Part shown: one piece after another, positions 5,970 to 13,183 of the stretch
Position numbering within the stretch: position 1 is the stretch's first letter
Layout: every line of letters begins with the position of its first letter
Origin: a virus
IMG/VR virus record: IMGVR_UViG_3300005511_000077
Span: 1-25,181 of that record
Direction: 5' to 3' (one strand)
DNA: 25,181 nt
Notes under the pieces: model-generated
Told to the model about the DNA's origin: nothing
The model's database searches: none
What the model saw: the letters and a program-made list of their open reading frames with translations, nothing else
Translations under genes and position numbers: made by a program

Positions 5970-8675
5970 TCAACCTCCGATGAAGCGCTGGCCCTGCGCG
6001 TCTTCGTAAACCGGCCGGCCGCCGGACGTGCCGACCTGGCGCGTCATGCCAGGCGGCAGGCTGCCAGGGCCCGGGGCTGCGGCAGGTGCGCTGACCTGAG
6101 CGAGACGGCGCTCCGACTCCGGCACCTCGGCCAAGATGCCGCGGGTGGCGAGCTCGCGATTGCGCCGCTTCTGTTCGATGACCTGTGCGCTGTCGCCGGG
6201 TTGCGGGAAGTACTGCTGGCGCGCGTTCGCAAATTCCGAATCGGCGATCGCGGCACCAGACTCACGCCGCAGCGCCGCGTTGATGAAGTCGCGCTGCGCC
6301 TGCTCGACCTGCTGTTGCGCTGGACTCTGCGTCCAGTTCGCGGCCGCCCCCATTCCAACCGCATCTGCAGCGCGCTTGATGAGCCCGGGCTGATTGACGC
6401 CCGAGGCGGCCATGCGGTTCAGGATGTCTTCGGAGGCCAGCATACGGCTGCCGAACTGCAGCGCCTTCGCCTGGGTGTCGTTGAGCGTGTTCTTGCCCTT
6501 CGGGGTGTTCGGGTCCTGCGGACCGCCGGGTATCGGCTCAAGGCCGGTCCCGTCCGCCTTGACGCGGTAGCCCGTGGGCACGCCGGTATTGCCTGCACGG
6601 ATTGCCTCGATGCCGAGACGTGCACGGTCGATGGCGTTGGATTCCGCCTGTTGTGCGACCTGAGCCTTGGTGCGAGCCTCGGTCGCGCGCTCCTGGATTA
6701 GCGAGCGCTGCGTCTCAGCTGCATCCTTCGCTGCCTGCGCAGCAGCGGCTACGCGCTGCTGAATCGGTGTCTGAGCGCCCTCGACCTGTTGCGCGAAGAC
6801 CTGCGCTCCATTGCGGCCTGGAGGAGCGCCACGCGCCAGAGTCGTGCGCAGTGCAGCTCCATCGAACATTGCCTGGGCGGCGGCTGGACCCGGGTTCTCG
6901 ATGATTGCAAGGCCGCCTTGCGGAACTGCAGCGTTCGATGCCTGCAGACGCGCCAGCCGCGCGTTGGTATCTTCCAGGCCGCCGAGTGCACCCGGGCCAG
7001 CTCCAGGCGCCGAACCAATGTTCGTTCCCGAGAAGTTGTTGCCGTCGCGGGTCACACCCAGCGGCAAGTTCGAAGCCGGTGCTGCCACGCCGGGCGGCAC
7101 TGCGCCGAGGCCCGTCATGGCGTCGACAAGCGGTTCGCCCACAGGCGGCGCAGCGGGAGCCGCCGGCGCCGCGCCGCCCTGAAATTCGAGACTGCGTGGG
7201 TCGGTCAGGTTGTTCATGCGCTGCGGCGCTACTGGGGGCGGCGCAACAGCGGCGGCGGCCGGCACGAAGGTCGAAGGTCCCGTAGCCTGCACACCGCGCT
7301 GTAGCGCCGCGTCGTTCGCGTTGGTGCTGCGCGAGCTGCTTGGACGCGGGTAGATGCCGAAGACCGCGCCACCGCTTTCCGTCGGGGCCAGAGGCGCGGC
7401 GGCAACCGCTGGCGCTTCAGCCGCGAATCGCTCAGCAGGAGAACGAGGATCGGAGCCGGTCATCGAGCGGCCGGCGGCGATGGCGCGATCTGCGCCGAAG
7501 TACCCGAGACCACCTCCCACGATGCCGCCAACCACGGCGCCGGGCGGCCCGAGTACGGAGCCTGCAGCTGCGCCCATTCCGGCACCAGCACCTGCTGCAC
7601 TCAGCCGGCCGACTCCTTGCGCAGCCTGGGCGGCGACATCGAGCCCCGTGGCGTTGGGATTCGTCGCAACGTCATAGACCTGCTTTCCTTCCAGACCTAC
7701 ACCGAGTGCGGCACCAGCGCCGCCGAGCGCTCGCGCCACCGGAATGCGAGCACCAGCAGCCTCGGCGGCCGGCAGAGCTGCAGGTGCTGCCGCAGCCGGA
7801 ACTCGCGTCGGCTGGACCACGTCGACCGGCCCCATGTTGATGGTCGGCCTGCGCCCAATGATCTCGCTGCCTGGCCCAGGTGGCGTGGTCGTCGTCACCG
7901 CCGTATTCGGAGTGGTCGCCGGCAGAGCGCTGGATGGTTGCGGCGCAGGCAGCGCCGGAGTGCGCGCAGCAGCTTGTGCACGGCGACGAAGTTCTTCTTC
8001 CGTCACCAATCCGCCGTCAGCAAAGGCAGGATGGCCGGCGCGCGTCGGCGGTGCCCCGCTGGGCCGATGGGTCGCAGCGATCATCGCCTGCACTTTGCGA
8101 GCTCCAAGCGCATGCACAGTGTCAGCTGGCAGCACGGCCTCACCATTCGACAGCATCGCCGGGACCGAATCGCTAGTCCCTGTACCTGGACCATGCACCA
8201 GACCTCCATGTGCGAACCCAACAGGTCCGGCAGCGAAGAACTGCTGCTGTGGCGCCCCAGCAAACGGCGGCGGGGCTGACGCCGCAGCGAGGGCTTGCCC
8301 TGCGACTGGCGCCGGGAGCACTGGCTTCGGAAAAATGGGCGTCATCGCTGCAGGTGCACCGAGCGGCGGTTGCGACGGAACCGGTGGCGGCGGCCTGTAG
8401 CTGTCGATGGAGCTGACCGTACCTCCTGCCGCCTGTCCGTTGATAGCAACATTCCCGCTCACATTGCCACCCGAGTAGCTGTTGCCTACTCGGCTCACGA
8501 CTCCAAGCTGCGGCGTCGAAGGAGCTGCTACCGAGGCGGGCCGATACGCACCGAGACCTGCCGCAGGCTGGGCGGCAGGTGCAGCGATCTGCGTCACACC
8601 AGGCGACTGGGCGGCAGCAGCGGCGTCTCCGAAGCTATTCGAGCGCGGGCGCTGAGGGTCGAGGAGAGTAGCCAT
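5970..8675 (-). CDS. Large virion structural/internal protein
   Basis: The product has 901 residues; the ATG at 8675 (MATLLDPQRPRSNSF) has AAAGG just upstream and is preferred to a start nine codons earlier. The region at about 162-192 reads GPGTGTSDSVPAMLSNGEAV, a motif known from tape-measure and other phage virion proteins. A glycine-rich hydrophobic segment spans about 316-392. An Ala/Gln/Glu-rich coiled-coil-like part spans about 640-690. Near 791-841 lies the block FINAALRRESGAAIADSEF and YFPQPGDS, which recurs in phage structural proteins. Two related motifs (LGV..R.GN.YSG.N near 57-71, and LGV.RDGNNFSGTN near 539-552) suggest an internal duplication. Its likely role is an ejected or tail-interior protein (inferred). 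A copy of the regulatory motif lies 50 bases upstream. Confidence 0.78.
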   Translation of the reverse strand: MATLLDPQRPRSNSFGDAAAAAQSPGVTQIAAPAAQPAAGLGAYRPASVAAPSTPQLGVVSRVGNSYSGGNVSGNVAINGQAAGGTVSSIDSYRPPPPVPSQPPLGAPAAMTPIFPKPVLPAPVAGQALAAASAPPPFAGAPQQQFFAAGPVGFAHGGLVHGPGTGTSDSVPAMLSNGEAVLPADTVHALGARKVQAMIAATHRPSGAPPTRAGHPAFADGGLVTEEELRRRAQAAARTPALPAPQPSSALPATTPNTAVTTTTPPGPGSEIIGRRPTINMGPVDVVQPTRVPAAAAPAALPAAEAAGARIPVARALGGAGAALGVGLEGKQVYDVATNPNATGLDVAAQAAQGVGRLSAAGAGAGMGAAAGSVLGPPGAVVGGIVGGGLGYFGADRAIAAGRSMTGSDPRSPAERFAAEAPAVAAAPLAPTESGGAVFGIYPRPSSSRSTNANDAALQRGVQATGPSTFVPAAAAVAPPPVAPQRMNNLTDPRSLEFQGGAAPAAPAAPPVGEPLVDAMTGLGAVPPGVAAPASNLPLGVTRDGNNFSGTNIGSAPGAGPGALGGLEDTNARLARLQASNAAVPQGGLAIIENPGPAAAQAMFDGAALRTTLARGAPPGRNGAQVFAQQVEGAQTPIQQRVAAAAQAAKDAAETQRSLIQERATEARTKAQVAQQAESNAIDRARLGIEAIRAGNTGVPTGYRVKADGTGLEPIPGGPQDPNTPKGKNTLNDTQAKALQFGSRMLASEDILNRMAASGVNQPGLIKRAADAVGMGAAANWTQSPAQQQVEQAQRDFINAALRRESGAAIADSEFANARQQYFPQPGDSAQVIEQKRRNRELATRGILAEVPESERRLAQVSAPAAAPGPGSLPPGMTRQVGTSGGRPVYEDAQGQRFIGG

Positions 8676-8725
8676 GGGGACCTTTCTGATGATCCCCGGC
8701 ATTCTTCGCGCGCGCGGCGTGTGGT

Positions 8726-8744
8726 GCGAACCCTACTGGGTGGC
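8726..8744 (-). promoter_or_regulatory. Late-region motif, copy A
   Basis: On the minus strand it reads GCCACCCAGTAGGGTTCGC, one mismatch from the consensus of the three copies. It lies 50 bases before the ATG at 8675 and overlaps the TAG stop of the upstream gene. A weak hairpin (GGGGA 8676-8680 with TCCCC 8693-8697) in the following leader would place the SD in its loop. A phage promoter or regulator-binding site is inferred. Confidence 0.55.
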
Positions 8745-9074
8745 GCGCGGCATCACGCTGATGTCGAGATACGGGCCGTCGGCGCCCTTGTTCGTCAGGT
8801 GGATCGACCAGGACAGTCGCCCGTGTGGCTTCTTCGTGATGTGGCTGTCGGTTAGCAGGTGATCGAACTCGTGATGCACGTAGACGCCCTGCACCGCCGT
8901 CTTCATCTCATCGACCATAGGCCCCGGCTCGCCGGCCTCGGCAGTCCACGGCACTGCGATGAGATCGAAATCCCGAGCCATGCTGCCGTGCACGGCCAGC
9001 GCGTAGCCGTGCTTGCGGGCGATGACGACGAGTGCCGGGTAGAGCACCGCGTACATGGGCGGCGGCGCGGTCAT
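8733..9074 (-). CDS. Nucleotidyltransferase-like phage protein
   Basis: The 113-residue product starts at the ATG at 9074, which overlaps the Rz stop codon (ATGA); an upstream GTG at 9098 is less likely. The segment YALAVHGSMARDFDLIAVPW (about 24-43) has the Gly-Ser followed by Asp-x-Asp arrangement of the nucleotidyltransferase fold, with a much shorter GS-to-DxD spacing than classical members. The C-terminal KPHGRLSWSIHL and YLDISVMPR also fit a small protein that I recall in this lysis-adjacent position in related phages. Whether it transfers nucleotides is unproven. The last codons and the stop lie within regulatory motif copy A. Confidence 0.72.
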   Translation of the reverse strand: MTAPPPMYAVLYPALVVIARKHGYALAVHGSMARDFDLIAVPWTAEAGEPGPMVDEMKTAVQGVYVHHEFDHLLTDSHITKKPHGRLSWSIHLTNKGADGPYLDISVMPRATQ

Positions 9075-9589
9075 TGCTGCAGGAGCGTCGAACGGCACGA
9101 CGCATAGGCTGCGCTCATGGTCTCGATCTCGGTCAGGGCGTCTGCAAGGCGTCGAGCAACAACTTCCGGAAGTACCCCACTGGCCGCGCCGGCGTCTTCT
9201 GCACCAACTCCGGAGGCGGCGGCGGCACCACCTGGGGCGCTTCCACCACTGCGCCCGGCATCGCGGGTGCAGTCGCGCACCCTGACAACCACAGGAGCGC
9301 TGCGCTGGCGCTGATCGTCATCAGAGATCTGGGTGACAGCTTTCTCATCGGTCTTCTCCTGCGCCTTGGCGCGTTTGTCGAGTTCGGCCTGCTTGGCGTC
9401 GCGTTCCTTGGTCCGCTGCTCGAGCAGCCTCTGGGCCGCGGTGTTCGTGGCCACCACGGCTGCGTTCTGGACCTGCAGCGCCAGGCCCGTGGTCTTGGCC
9501 AAGGCGCGGTAGTGCCACGTCGCGAGGCCCAGCACCACCAGCAGTACAGCGAGCACGTAGATGACTGGCGTCTTGAGGTCGGGCACCAT
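9071..9589 (-). CDS. Rz-like i-spanin
   Basis: The 172-residue product has an N-terminal transmembrane anchor (TPVIYVLAVLLVVLGLATW, residues about 7-25). A charged, Ala/Gln/Lys/Glu-rich predicted coiled coil follows (about 45-95, including RTKERDAKQAELDKRAKAQE), then a Gly/Ala-rich C-terminal part. This is the i-spanin architecture: anchored in the inner membrane, it spans the periplasm to meet the lipoprotein partner and fuse the membranes at the last step of lysis. The ATG at 9589 overlaps the endolysin stop (TGATG), with GAGGTG upstream; a GTG one codon earlier is possible. The Rz1 gene is nested in another frame. Confidence 0.88.
   Translation of the reverse strand: MVPDLKTPVIYVLAVLLVVLGLATWHYRALAKTTGLALQVQNAAVVATNTAAQRLLEQRTKERDAKQAELDKRAKAQEKTDEKAVTQISDDDQRQRSAPVVVRVRDCTRDAGRSGGSAPGGAAAASGVGAEDAGAASGVLPEVVARRLADALTEIETMSAAYASCRSTLLQQ
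9133..9348 (-). CDS. Rz1-like o-spanin lipoprotein, embedded in Rz
   Basis: The 71-residue product lies wholly inside the Rz gene in a different frame. It has a basic N-terminus, a hydrophobic segment and a lipobox LSGC with the acceptor cysteine at residue 24. The mature part is short and proline-rich (EAPQVVPPPPPELVQ). A strong SD (AGGAG, seven bases before the ATG on the minus strand) supports independent translation. Outer-membrane lipoproteins of this kind bind the i-spanin tip. The embedded arrangement is the known lambda-type layout. Confidence 0.92.
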   Translation of the reverse strand: MRKLSPRSLMTISASAALLWLSGCATAPAMPGAVVEAPQVVPPPPPELVQKTPARPVGYFRKLLLDALQTP

Positions 9590-10149
9590 CACAGCACCTC
9601 AGCACAGGTCTGCGCCTCGTCGGCGCGCCGGTTGGCGAGGCCGTGCACGAAGGTGCATTGCCGCTGGCCGGCCACCGTCTTGCAGGTGTACGACCACACC
9701 AGCGTGCCGTCGTCGCCGCGCGCGATGCGCTGGCAGCCCAGGGCCCACTGCCCGCGATTCCATGCCGCCATTGCACCGCTGCCGCATGTCGCCGATGGGC
9801 CGAGATTCCAGGCGTGCGATGTCGCCATGTCGAACACCATCTGCGATGGCGGCCGCTTGAAGCACGTTGCCAGTCGCTGCTGCACCGCGACGACGGCAGA
9901 GCGCTCCTCGGCTTCGCACTTCTCATCGGTCCAGCGCTCGCCCACGACGATCGGCGTCTTGGTGACGTGGGGCGTGAGGCCGTTGCAGACCGTGGGAAGG
10001 CCGCCGGCCAGCCGGTCCGCGTAGACCACCAGCACGCGGGCCTTGCCGCTCTCCCACTTCTGGAGGAATCCCATTAGGAACGGGCTGCCGGCCACCAGCG
10101 TCGCGCCAGCGACGACGATGGTGCTGATGACTTTGGTCTTGGCGCTCAT
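9589..10149 (-). CDS. SAR endolysin, GH24 (lysozyme/muramidase) family
   Basis: The product has 186 residues; the start MSAKTKVIS at 10149 overlaps the upstream stop (ATGA). A longer reading frame upstream is a shadow of the holin gene. The N-terminal KVISTIVVAGATLVAGSPFL segment is Ala/Gly-rich and weakly hydrophobic, as in signal-anchor-release endolysins exported by Sec. The catalytic region KWESGKARVLVVYADRLAGG then LPTVCNG gives Glu33, Asp45 and Thr52 as the GH24 E/D/T triad. The E-D and D-T spacings (11 and 6 residues between) are longer than the usual 8 and 5. Several cysteines could form regulatory disulfides. It cleaves peptidoglycan after holin or pinholin triggering. Confidence 0.86.
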   Translation of the reverse strand: MSAKTKVISTIVVAGATLVAGSPFLMGFLQKWESGKARVLVVYADRLAGGLPTVCNGLTPHVTKTPIVVGERWTDEKCEAEERSAVVAVQQRLATCFKRPPSQMVFDMATSHAWNLGPSATCGSGAMAAWNRGQWALGCQRIARGDDGTLVWSYTCKTVAGQRQCTFVHGLANRRADEAQTCAEVL

Positions 10150-10463
10150 TTCGGGGTCGCTCCGGTGCGCCACGCGGTGTATGCCGCCGCGATGGCGACG
10201 CCAAGGCCCACGATGGCGGCCAGCGGCTTCGCCAGCTTGCCCAAGGCCTCGAGCACCTTGAAGGCGCCCTTGCCGTTCGCGAACCACTCGATCAGCTCGC
10301 CCACACTGGACTCGACGCGCTGGGTGGACTCGGTGTTCGCCTTGAGATTCGCCTCGATGCGGCTCATGCGGGCGTCGCCTTCATCGAGCCGCGCGTGGAT
10401 GGCCACGATCTCGGGGTGTGGCTGGTCAGCTGGCGCGCCGTCCGTTGTGTTGGAGTCGGTCAT
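10146..10463 (-). CDS. Holin-like membrane protein
   Basis: The 105-residue product has a polar, charged N-terminal half with coiled-coil character (about 20-65, IHARLDEGDARMSRIEANLK). One C-terminal transmembrane helix follows (LAKPLAAIVGLGVAIAAAYTAW, about 77-98) with a basic end (RTGATPK). It overlaps both the adaptor gene and the endolysin gene by ATGA. Its position directly before a SAR endolysin makes a holin or pinholin the best assignment. The topology is unlike the two- or three-helix classical holins, so the function is inferred mainly from context. Confidence 0.68.
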   Translation of the reverse strand: MTDSNTTDGAPADQPHPEIVAIHARLDEGDARMSRIEANLKANTESTQRVESSVGELIEWFANGKGAFKVLEALGKLAKPLAAIVGLGVAIAAAYTAWRTGATPK

Positions 10464-10798
10464 CGTTCGACGATCCTCAAGAAAATGGACCGGTCATCGA
10501 TCCGTGGCGGGGTGTTGTTGGTGGTGATGCGGCAGGTCACGCGCAGCTTGTTCGGGCCCGTCGCCAGCTTCGTGCCGCCGGAGAGCCAGACGGTGGCCGT
10601 GGTGCCGTCGAAGGCCTGGTCCACGATGGTCAGCGAGGGGTCAACAACGAACTCCGCGCTCGCGATCTGGTCGTCACCGTTCAGGGCAAGCCAAGCGCTC
10701 CAGTCGAAGGGGTAGTCGAGCACCGCATCGGGGTCTTTCTCGATCACGGAATCACCGTTCCGATCGATCTCGTAGGTGGTGGGCTTGGGCGTGGCCAT
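10460..10798 (-). CDS. Fibre-tail adaptor-like protein
   Basis: The 112-residue all-beta protein contains DPDAVLDYPFDWSAWL near residues 22-37, an 'I..AEFVVDPSLTI' strand region and the end CRITTNNTPPRIDDRSIFLR. This order is typical of the phage fibre-tail adaptor family, Ig-like proteins that connect tail fibres to the tail. It lies directly downstream of the LamG fibre gene (nine bases) and overlaps the holin gene by ATGA. That places it at the fibre/lysis boundary. Confidence 0.74.
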   Translation of the reverse strand: MATPKPTTYEIDRNGDSVIEKDPDAVLDYPFDWSAWLALNGDDQIASAEFVVDPSLTIVDQAFDGTTATVWLSGGTKLATGPNKLRVTCRITTNNTPPRIDDRSIFLRIVER

Positions 10799-10807
10799 GC
10801 TGGTCTT

Positions 10808-12250
10808 TCAGTCGGTGAAGGCGATGCGGCGGTCCTCGCCAACGACAGCCACGGCACGGCCTTCCGGTACTGCTGCGAAGGCTCGGTCCTCGGGGACGAT
10901 GCCGAGTACACGGCGCTCGGCGCGCACATCGATCGTGCGCTCGTTGCGCTCAAAGATGTACTCGTGCCGTAGGCGGGCTGTCTGCGAGACTGCTGCGAGG
11001 ACCTGGGCTGCGACGAAGGCGCGCACCGTGTCGGTCACGATGCCGGTGGCGGTCTGGGAAACCCCCTGCAGCAACTGCGTTGCAGCGAATGCATCTCTCG
11101 CCTGAGCCACTGCACTCTGAGAAACGCCTCCCAAAGCTTGAGAAGCAGAGGCTTTGATGCCCGCATGGGCGACACTCAGTTGAGTGACGCCTGCGAGCGT
11201 ATTTGCTGCACTTGTTTTGGCCGTGACCGTGGCGCCCGCAGCCTGAGAAACGCTCGCAAGAGTCTGAACTGCAGAAGCGGTTCGATCTGCGCCACCAGTG
11301 GTCCCGGTAGCGGACTGGGCGACGCTGAAGAGAGTTTGAGCCGCAGAGGCGCTGCCAGCTATGGAAGCACTCGCAGCCTGTCCAACAACGGCCAAGGTCT
11401 GGGCAGCAGCAGCAGACACTTTCACAGCGGCAGTTGTTGAAGAGGTCACTCCATCCAAAGTCTGGTCCGCAGCGAAGGACCGATCAGCGCCAGTCGAGAC
11501 TGTTCCAGTCGCGATCTGCGAAACCCCGTCAAGCACCTGCTGGAGCACGACAGGCGTATCGTCAAACGGGGCAGTTGGCGGTGTGAAGTTCGTGACGTAT
11601 CGAGCGACGCCCTTGGTGATCCTCACCTCGTCAATGTTCCCGTTCCAGTCATACGTGGGATTGCGGGTATTGACCTGGGCTCCGATTGAGAATCGGAGGA
11701 GAGAGATTGTGTAGTCGCGGGTATCGGTTACGCTGGCTTTAAGCACGCCATTGACATAGATCGCCAGCGCAGTAAGGACGCGGCAAACCGCGACATGCAC
11801 CCAATCTCCGGTGTTGATGGGAGCGCCACTCGCTCCTAGAACCAAAACGCCGCTGCCGCCGTCGGTGGACCACCATTGCGGATTGCCGGAGCTGTCCATA
11901 TACAGCTCCCAGCAATTGATCTGGGAGGTCTGGTAGTAGTCGAACAGCACCCGGTCGGTGACAAGCGGCGACACCTTCACCCATGCTTCTACGGTGAAAT
12001 CGCCGGTGCCAAACTGGAAGTCCGTGAGATTGCTCGTTGTCGAGATGTAGTCGCCAACCCCATCACACAGCATTGAGGCGCTGCCGAATTTCGGAGAGCC
12101 CGAGCTGAGCTTCGCGTCTCCGTTGACGGTGTAAGTCTTCCCCTTCTGATCCGTGAACGTTGTCGATCCGTCTGCACCGTCGAAGTGCAGATGCGTGACG
12201 ACGCTGCCATACGCTGCGTCGCTGTTGCTCGGGATGTTGCGATCGGCCAC
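10808..12250 (-). CDS. LamG-domain tail fibre/adhesin with nine tandem repeats
   Basis: The 480-residue product starts at a GTG with GAGG five bases upstream. Residues 13-230 form a LamG/concanavalin-like domain (FDGADGSTTFTDQKGKTYTV, FTVEAWVK, WVHVAV, IYVNG, GNIDEVRITKGVARY). Residues about 234-427 are nine degenerate copies of an 'AxQxLxxVxQxA' unit with 21-residue spacing and a few three- or four-residue insertions. Residues 430-475 are five short repeats of about ten residues built on a V-P-E-D-R theme (for example RAERRVLGIV, PEDRAFAAV). The likely role is host-surface (glycan) binding at the tail. The C-terminal repeats probably attach to the virion via the adaptor encoded next. Confidence 0.82.
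   Translation of the reverse strand: MADRNIPSNSDAAYGSVVTHLHFDGADGSTTFTDQKGKTYTVNGDAKLSSGSPKFGSASMLCDGVGDYISTTSNLTDFQFGTGDFTVEAWVKVSPLVTDRVLFDYYQTSQINCWELYMDSSGNPQWWSTDGGSGVLVLGASGAPINTGDWVHVAVCRVLTALAIYVNGVLKASVTDTRDYTISLLRFSIGAQVNTRNPTYDWNGNIDEVRITKGVARYVTNFTPPTAPFDDTPVVLQQVLDGVSQIATGTVSTGADRSFAADQTLDGVTSSTTAAVKVSAAAAQTLAVVGQAASASIAGSASAAQTLFSVAQSATGTTGGADRTASAVQTLASVSQAAGATVTAKTSAANTLAGVTQLSVAHAGIKASASQALGGVSQSAVAQARDAFAATQLLQGVSQTATGIVTDTVRAFVAAQVLAAVSQTARLRHEYIFERNERTIDVRAERRVLGIVPEDRAFAAVPEGRAVAVVGEDRRIAFTD
10970..11545 (-). repeat. Nine coding tandem repeats, mostly 63-bp period
   Basis: The anchor leucine of each unit falls at residues 240, 265, 286, 307, 331, 352, 373, 394 and 418 of the LamG fibre, giving spacings of 25, 21, 21, 24, 21, 21, 21 and 24. 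Six of the units carry alanine-leucine-valine-glutamine cores such as QTLASVSQAA. The period of 21 equals three heptads, which would suit a trimeric stalk. Confidence 0.85.
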
Positions 12251-12262
12251 GGTTCCTCAGGC

Positions 12263-12667
12263 TCAGGGGTTGCCTTCGGTGATCGTCCAGCCAGTGATCT
12301 GCACGGACTGGCCCGACGCGATGCTGGTGTTGTCCACCGTCATGTCGCCGCCGCCACCGGTTGCGGTCACGCTGCCCTGCATGTGGCACGTGGTGCCGGC
12401 GCTGTCCTTGATGCGGTAGTGGCCTGCGGTGCCGGTGCCCGAGGCGGTGGCGCTCAACGGCACACCGCTGAAGGTGAGAACGCCGCTGGCCTGCGTCGAC
12501 CAGTCCGACGCCAAGGTGAACTCGGCAAGCAGCGTGCCGCTGTCGACCGCTGCGCAGTTAGCCGGCTGCGCGCCGGTGCGGATCTGCACCTTCGGGGTGG
12601 TGCCGATGGTGGTTTCGATCTGTGCGCTGCGCGCGTTGCGCAGCGTCGTGCCCATCTGGATGGTCAT
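12263..12667 (-). CDS. Phage structural protein, beta-rich
   Basis: The product has 134 residues; the ATG at 12667 (MTIQMGTTLRNARSAQIETT) is chosen because AAGGAG lies seven bases upstream. The sequence is Thr/Gly/Ser-rich and beta-forming (GVLTFSGVPLSATASGTGTA, HYRIKDSAGTTCHMQGSV), like small phage tail/fibre accessory proteins. It is the first gene after regulatory motif B and is followed 12 bases later by the LamG fibre gene. The precise role is unknown. Confidence 0.72.
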   Translation of the reverse strand: MTIQMGTTLRNARSAQIETTIGTTPKVQIRTGAQPANCAAVDSGTLLAEFTLASDWSTQASGVLTFSGVPLSATASGTGTAGHYRIKDSAGTTCHMQGSVTATGGGGDMTVDNTSIASGQSVQITGWTITEGNP

Positions 12668-12714
12668 GGGAAGCTCCTTGAATGCCGACATGGTGTCGGC
12701 CGAAGAGGCCCCGC

Positions 12715-12734
12715 GCGAACCTTACTGGGGTGCC
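12715..12734 (-). promoter_or_regulatory. Late-region motif, copy B
   Basis: On the minus strand it reads GGCACCCCAGTAAGGTTCGC. It lies 47 bases before the ATG at 12667. A seven-base-pair hairpin (GCCGACA 12684-12690 with TGTCGGC 12694-12700) lies between motif and SD. It sits where the late operon is interrupted by the + strand gene at 12793, so a promoter here would restart transcription of the fibre and lysis genes. Confidence 0.6.
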
Positions 12735-12792
12735 AGCTAGACTTCTCGTTCAGCCGAGAGGCGCTTCCTCAACACTCTTCGAAAGACCCGAG

Positions 12793-13143
12793 ATGTCCGT
12801 GCTACAGCCCATGCAAGAATTCACTTTCCACTTCGCAGATGGCCGCGTGGCATTTGCCCACCTCTATCAACATCCGGACTTGAGTTGGTTTGCATCCCAG
12901 ACGGAGCTACTTGCCGGCGACAGCGTCAGCGCAGGGCAGTTCTATGCGTCAGTTCCTTGCCCTCGCGGGGCCACGGCGGAACAAGCGTTCGAAATGCTCG
13001 TCCAGCGCGCTGTTGGCGGATCAACGGTGGCCGGAACCACCCTGACCGCAATCGACAACCCGAACAACGATGAATTCGTGAAGATCGCTGCGCAACGCCA
13101 GCTCGCCCCAGGAGTTGAGATCCGGCGAAACGGGCAGGCCTGA
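12793..13143 (+). CDS. Hypothetical moron protein inserted in the late region
   Basis: The product has 116 residues; the ATG at 12793 (MSVLQPMQEFTFHFADGRVA) is preferred because the longer N-terminal extension from 12682 has shadow-like composition. It is the only + strand gene between 4357 and the right edge. It is convergent with the 344-residue gene and divergent from the 134-residue gene. Codon use looks less GC-biased than its neighbours. It is soluble and acidic-leaning, with no signal or transmembrane segment. I recognise no family. Orientation and composition fit a moron, possibly expressed in the lysogen; its promoter is not obvious. Confidence 0.6.
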   Translation: MSVLQPMQEFTFHFADGRVAFAHLYQHPDLSWFASQTELLAGDSVSAGQFYASVPCPRGATAEQAFEMLVQRAVGGSTVAGTTLTAIDNPNNDEFVKIAAQRQLAPGVEIRRNGQA

Positions 13144-13183
13144 GTGGTCGCCAAGACTCGCCTCGCCCTCGAATCCCGCTGAA

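Noticed and set aside
8215-8233. Possible fourth copy of the late motif (TGCGAACCCAACAGG on the + strand)
   Set aside because: It matches only the GCGAACC part, lies deep in the 901-residue gene and is not before a start codon.
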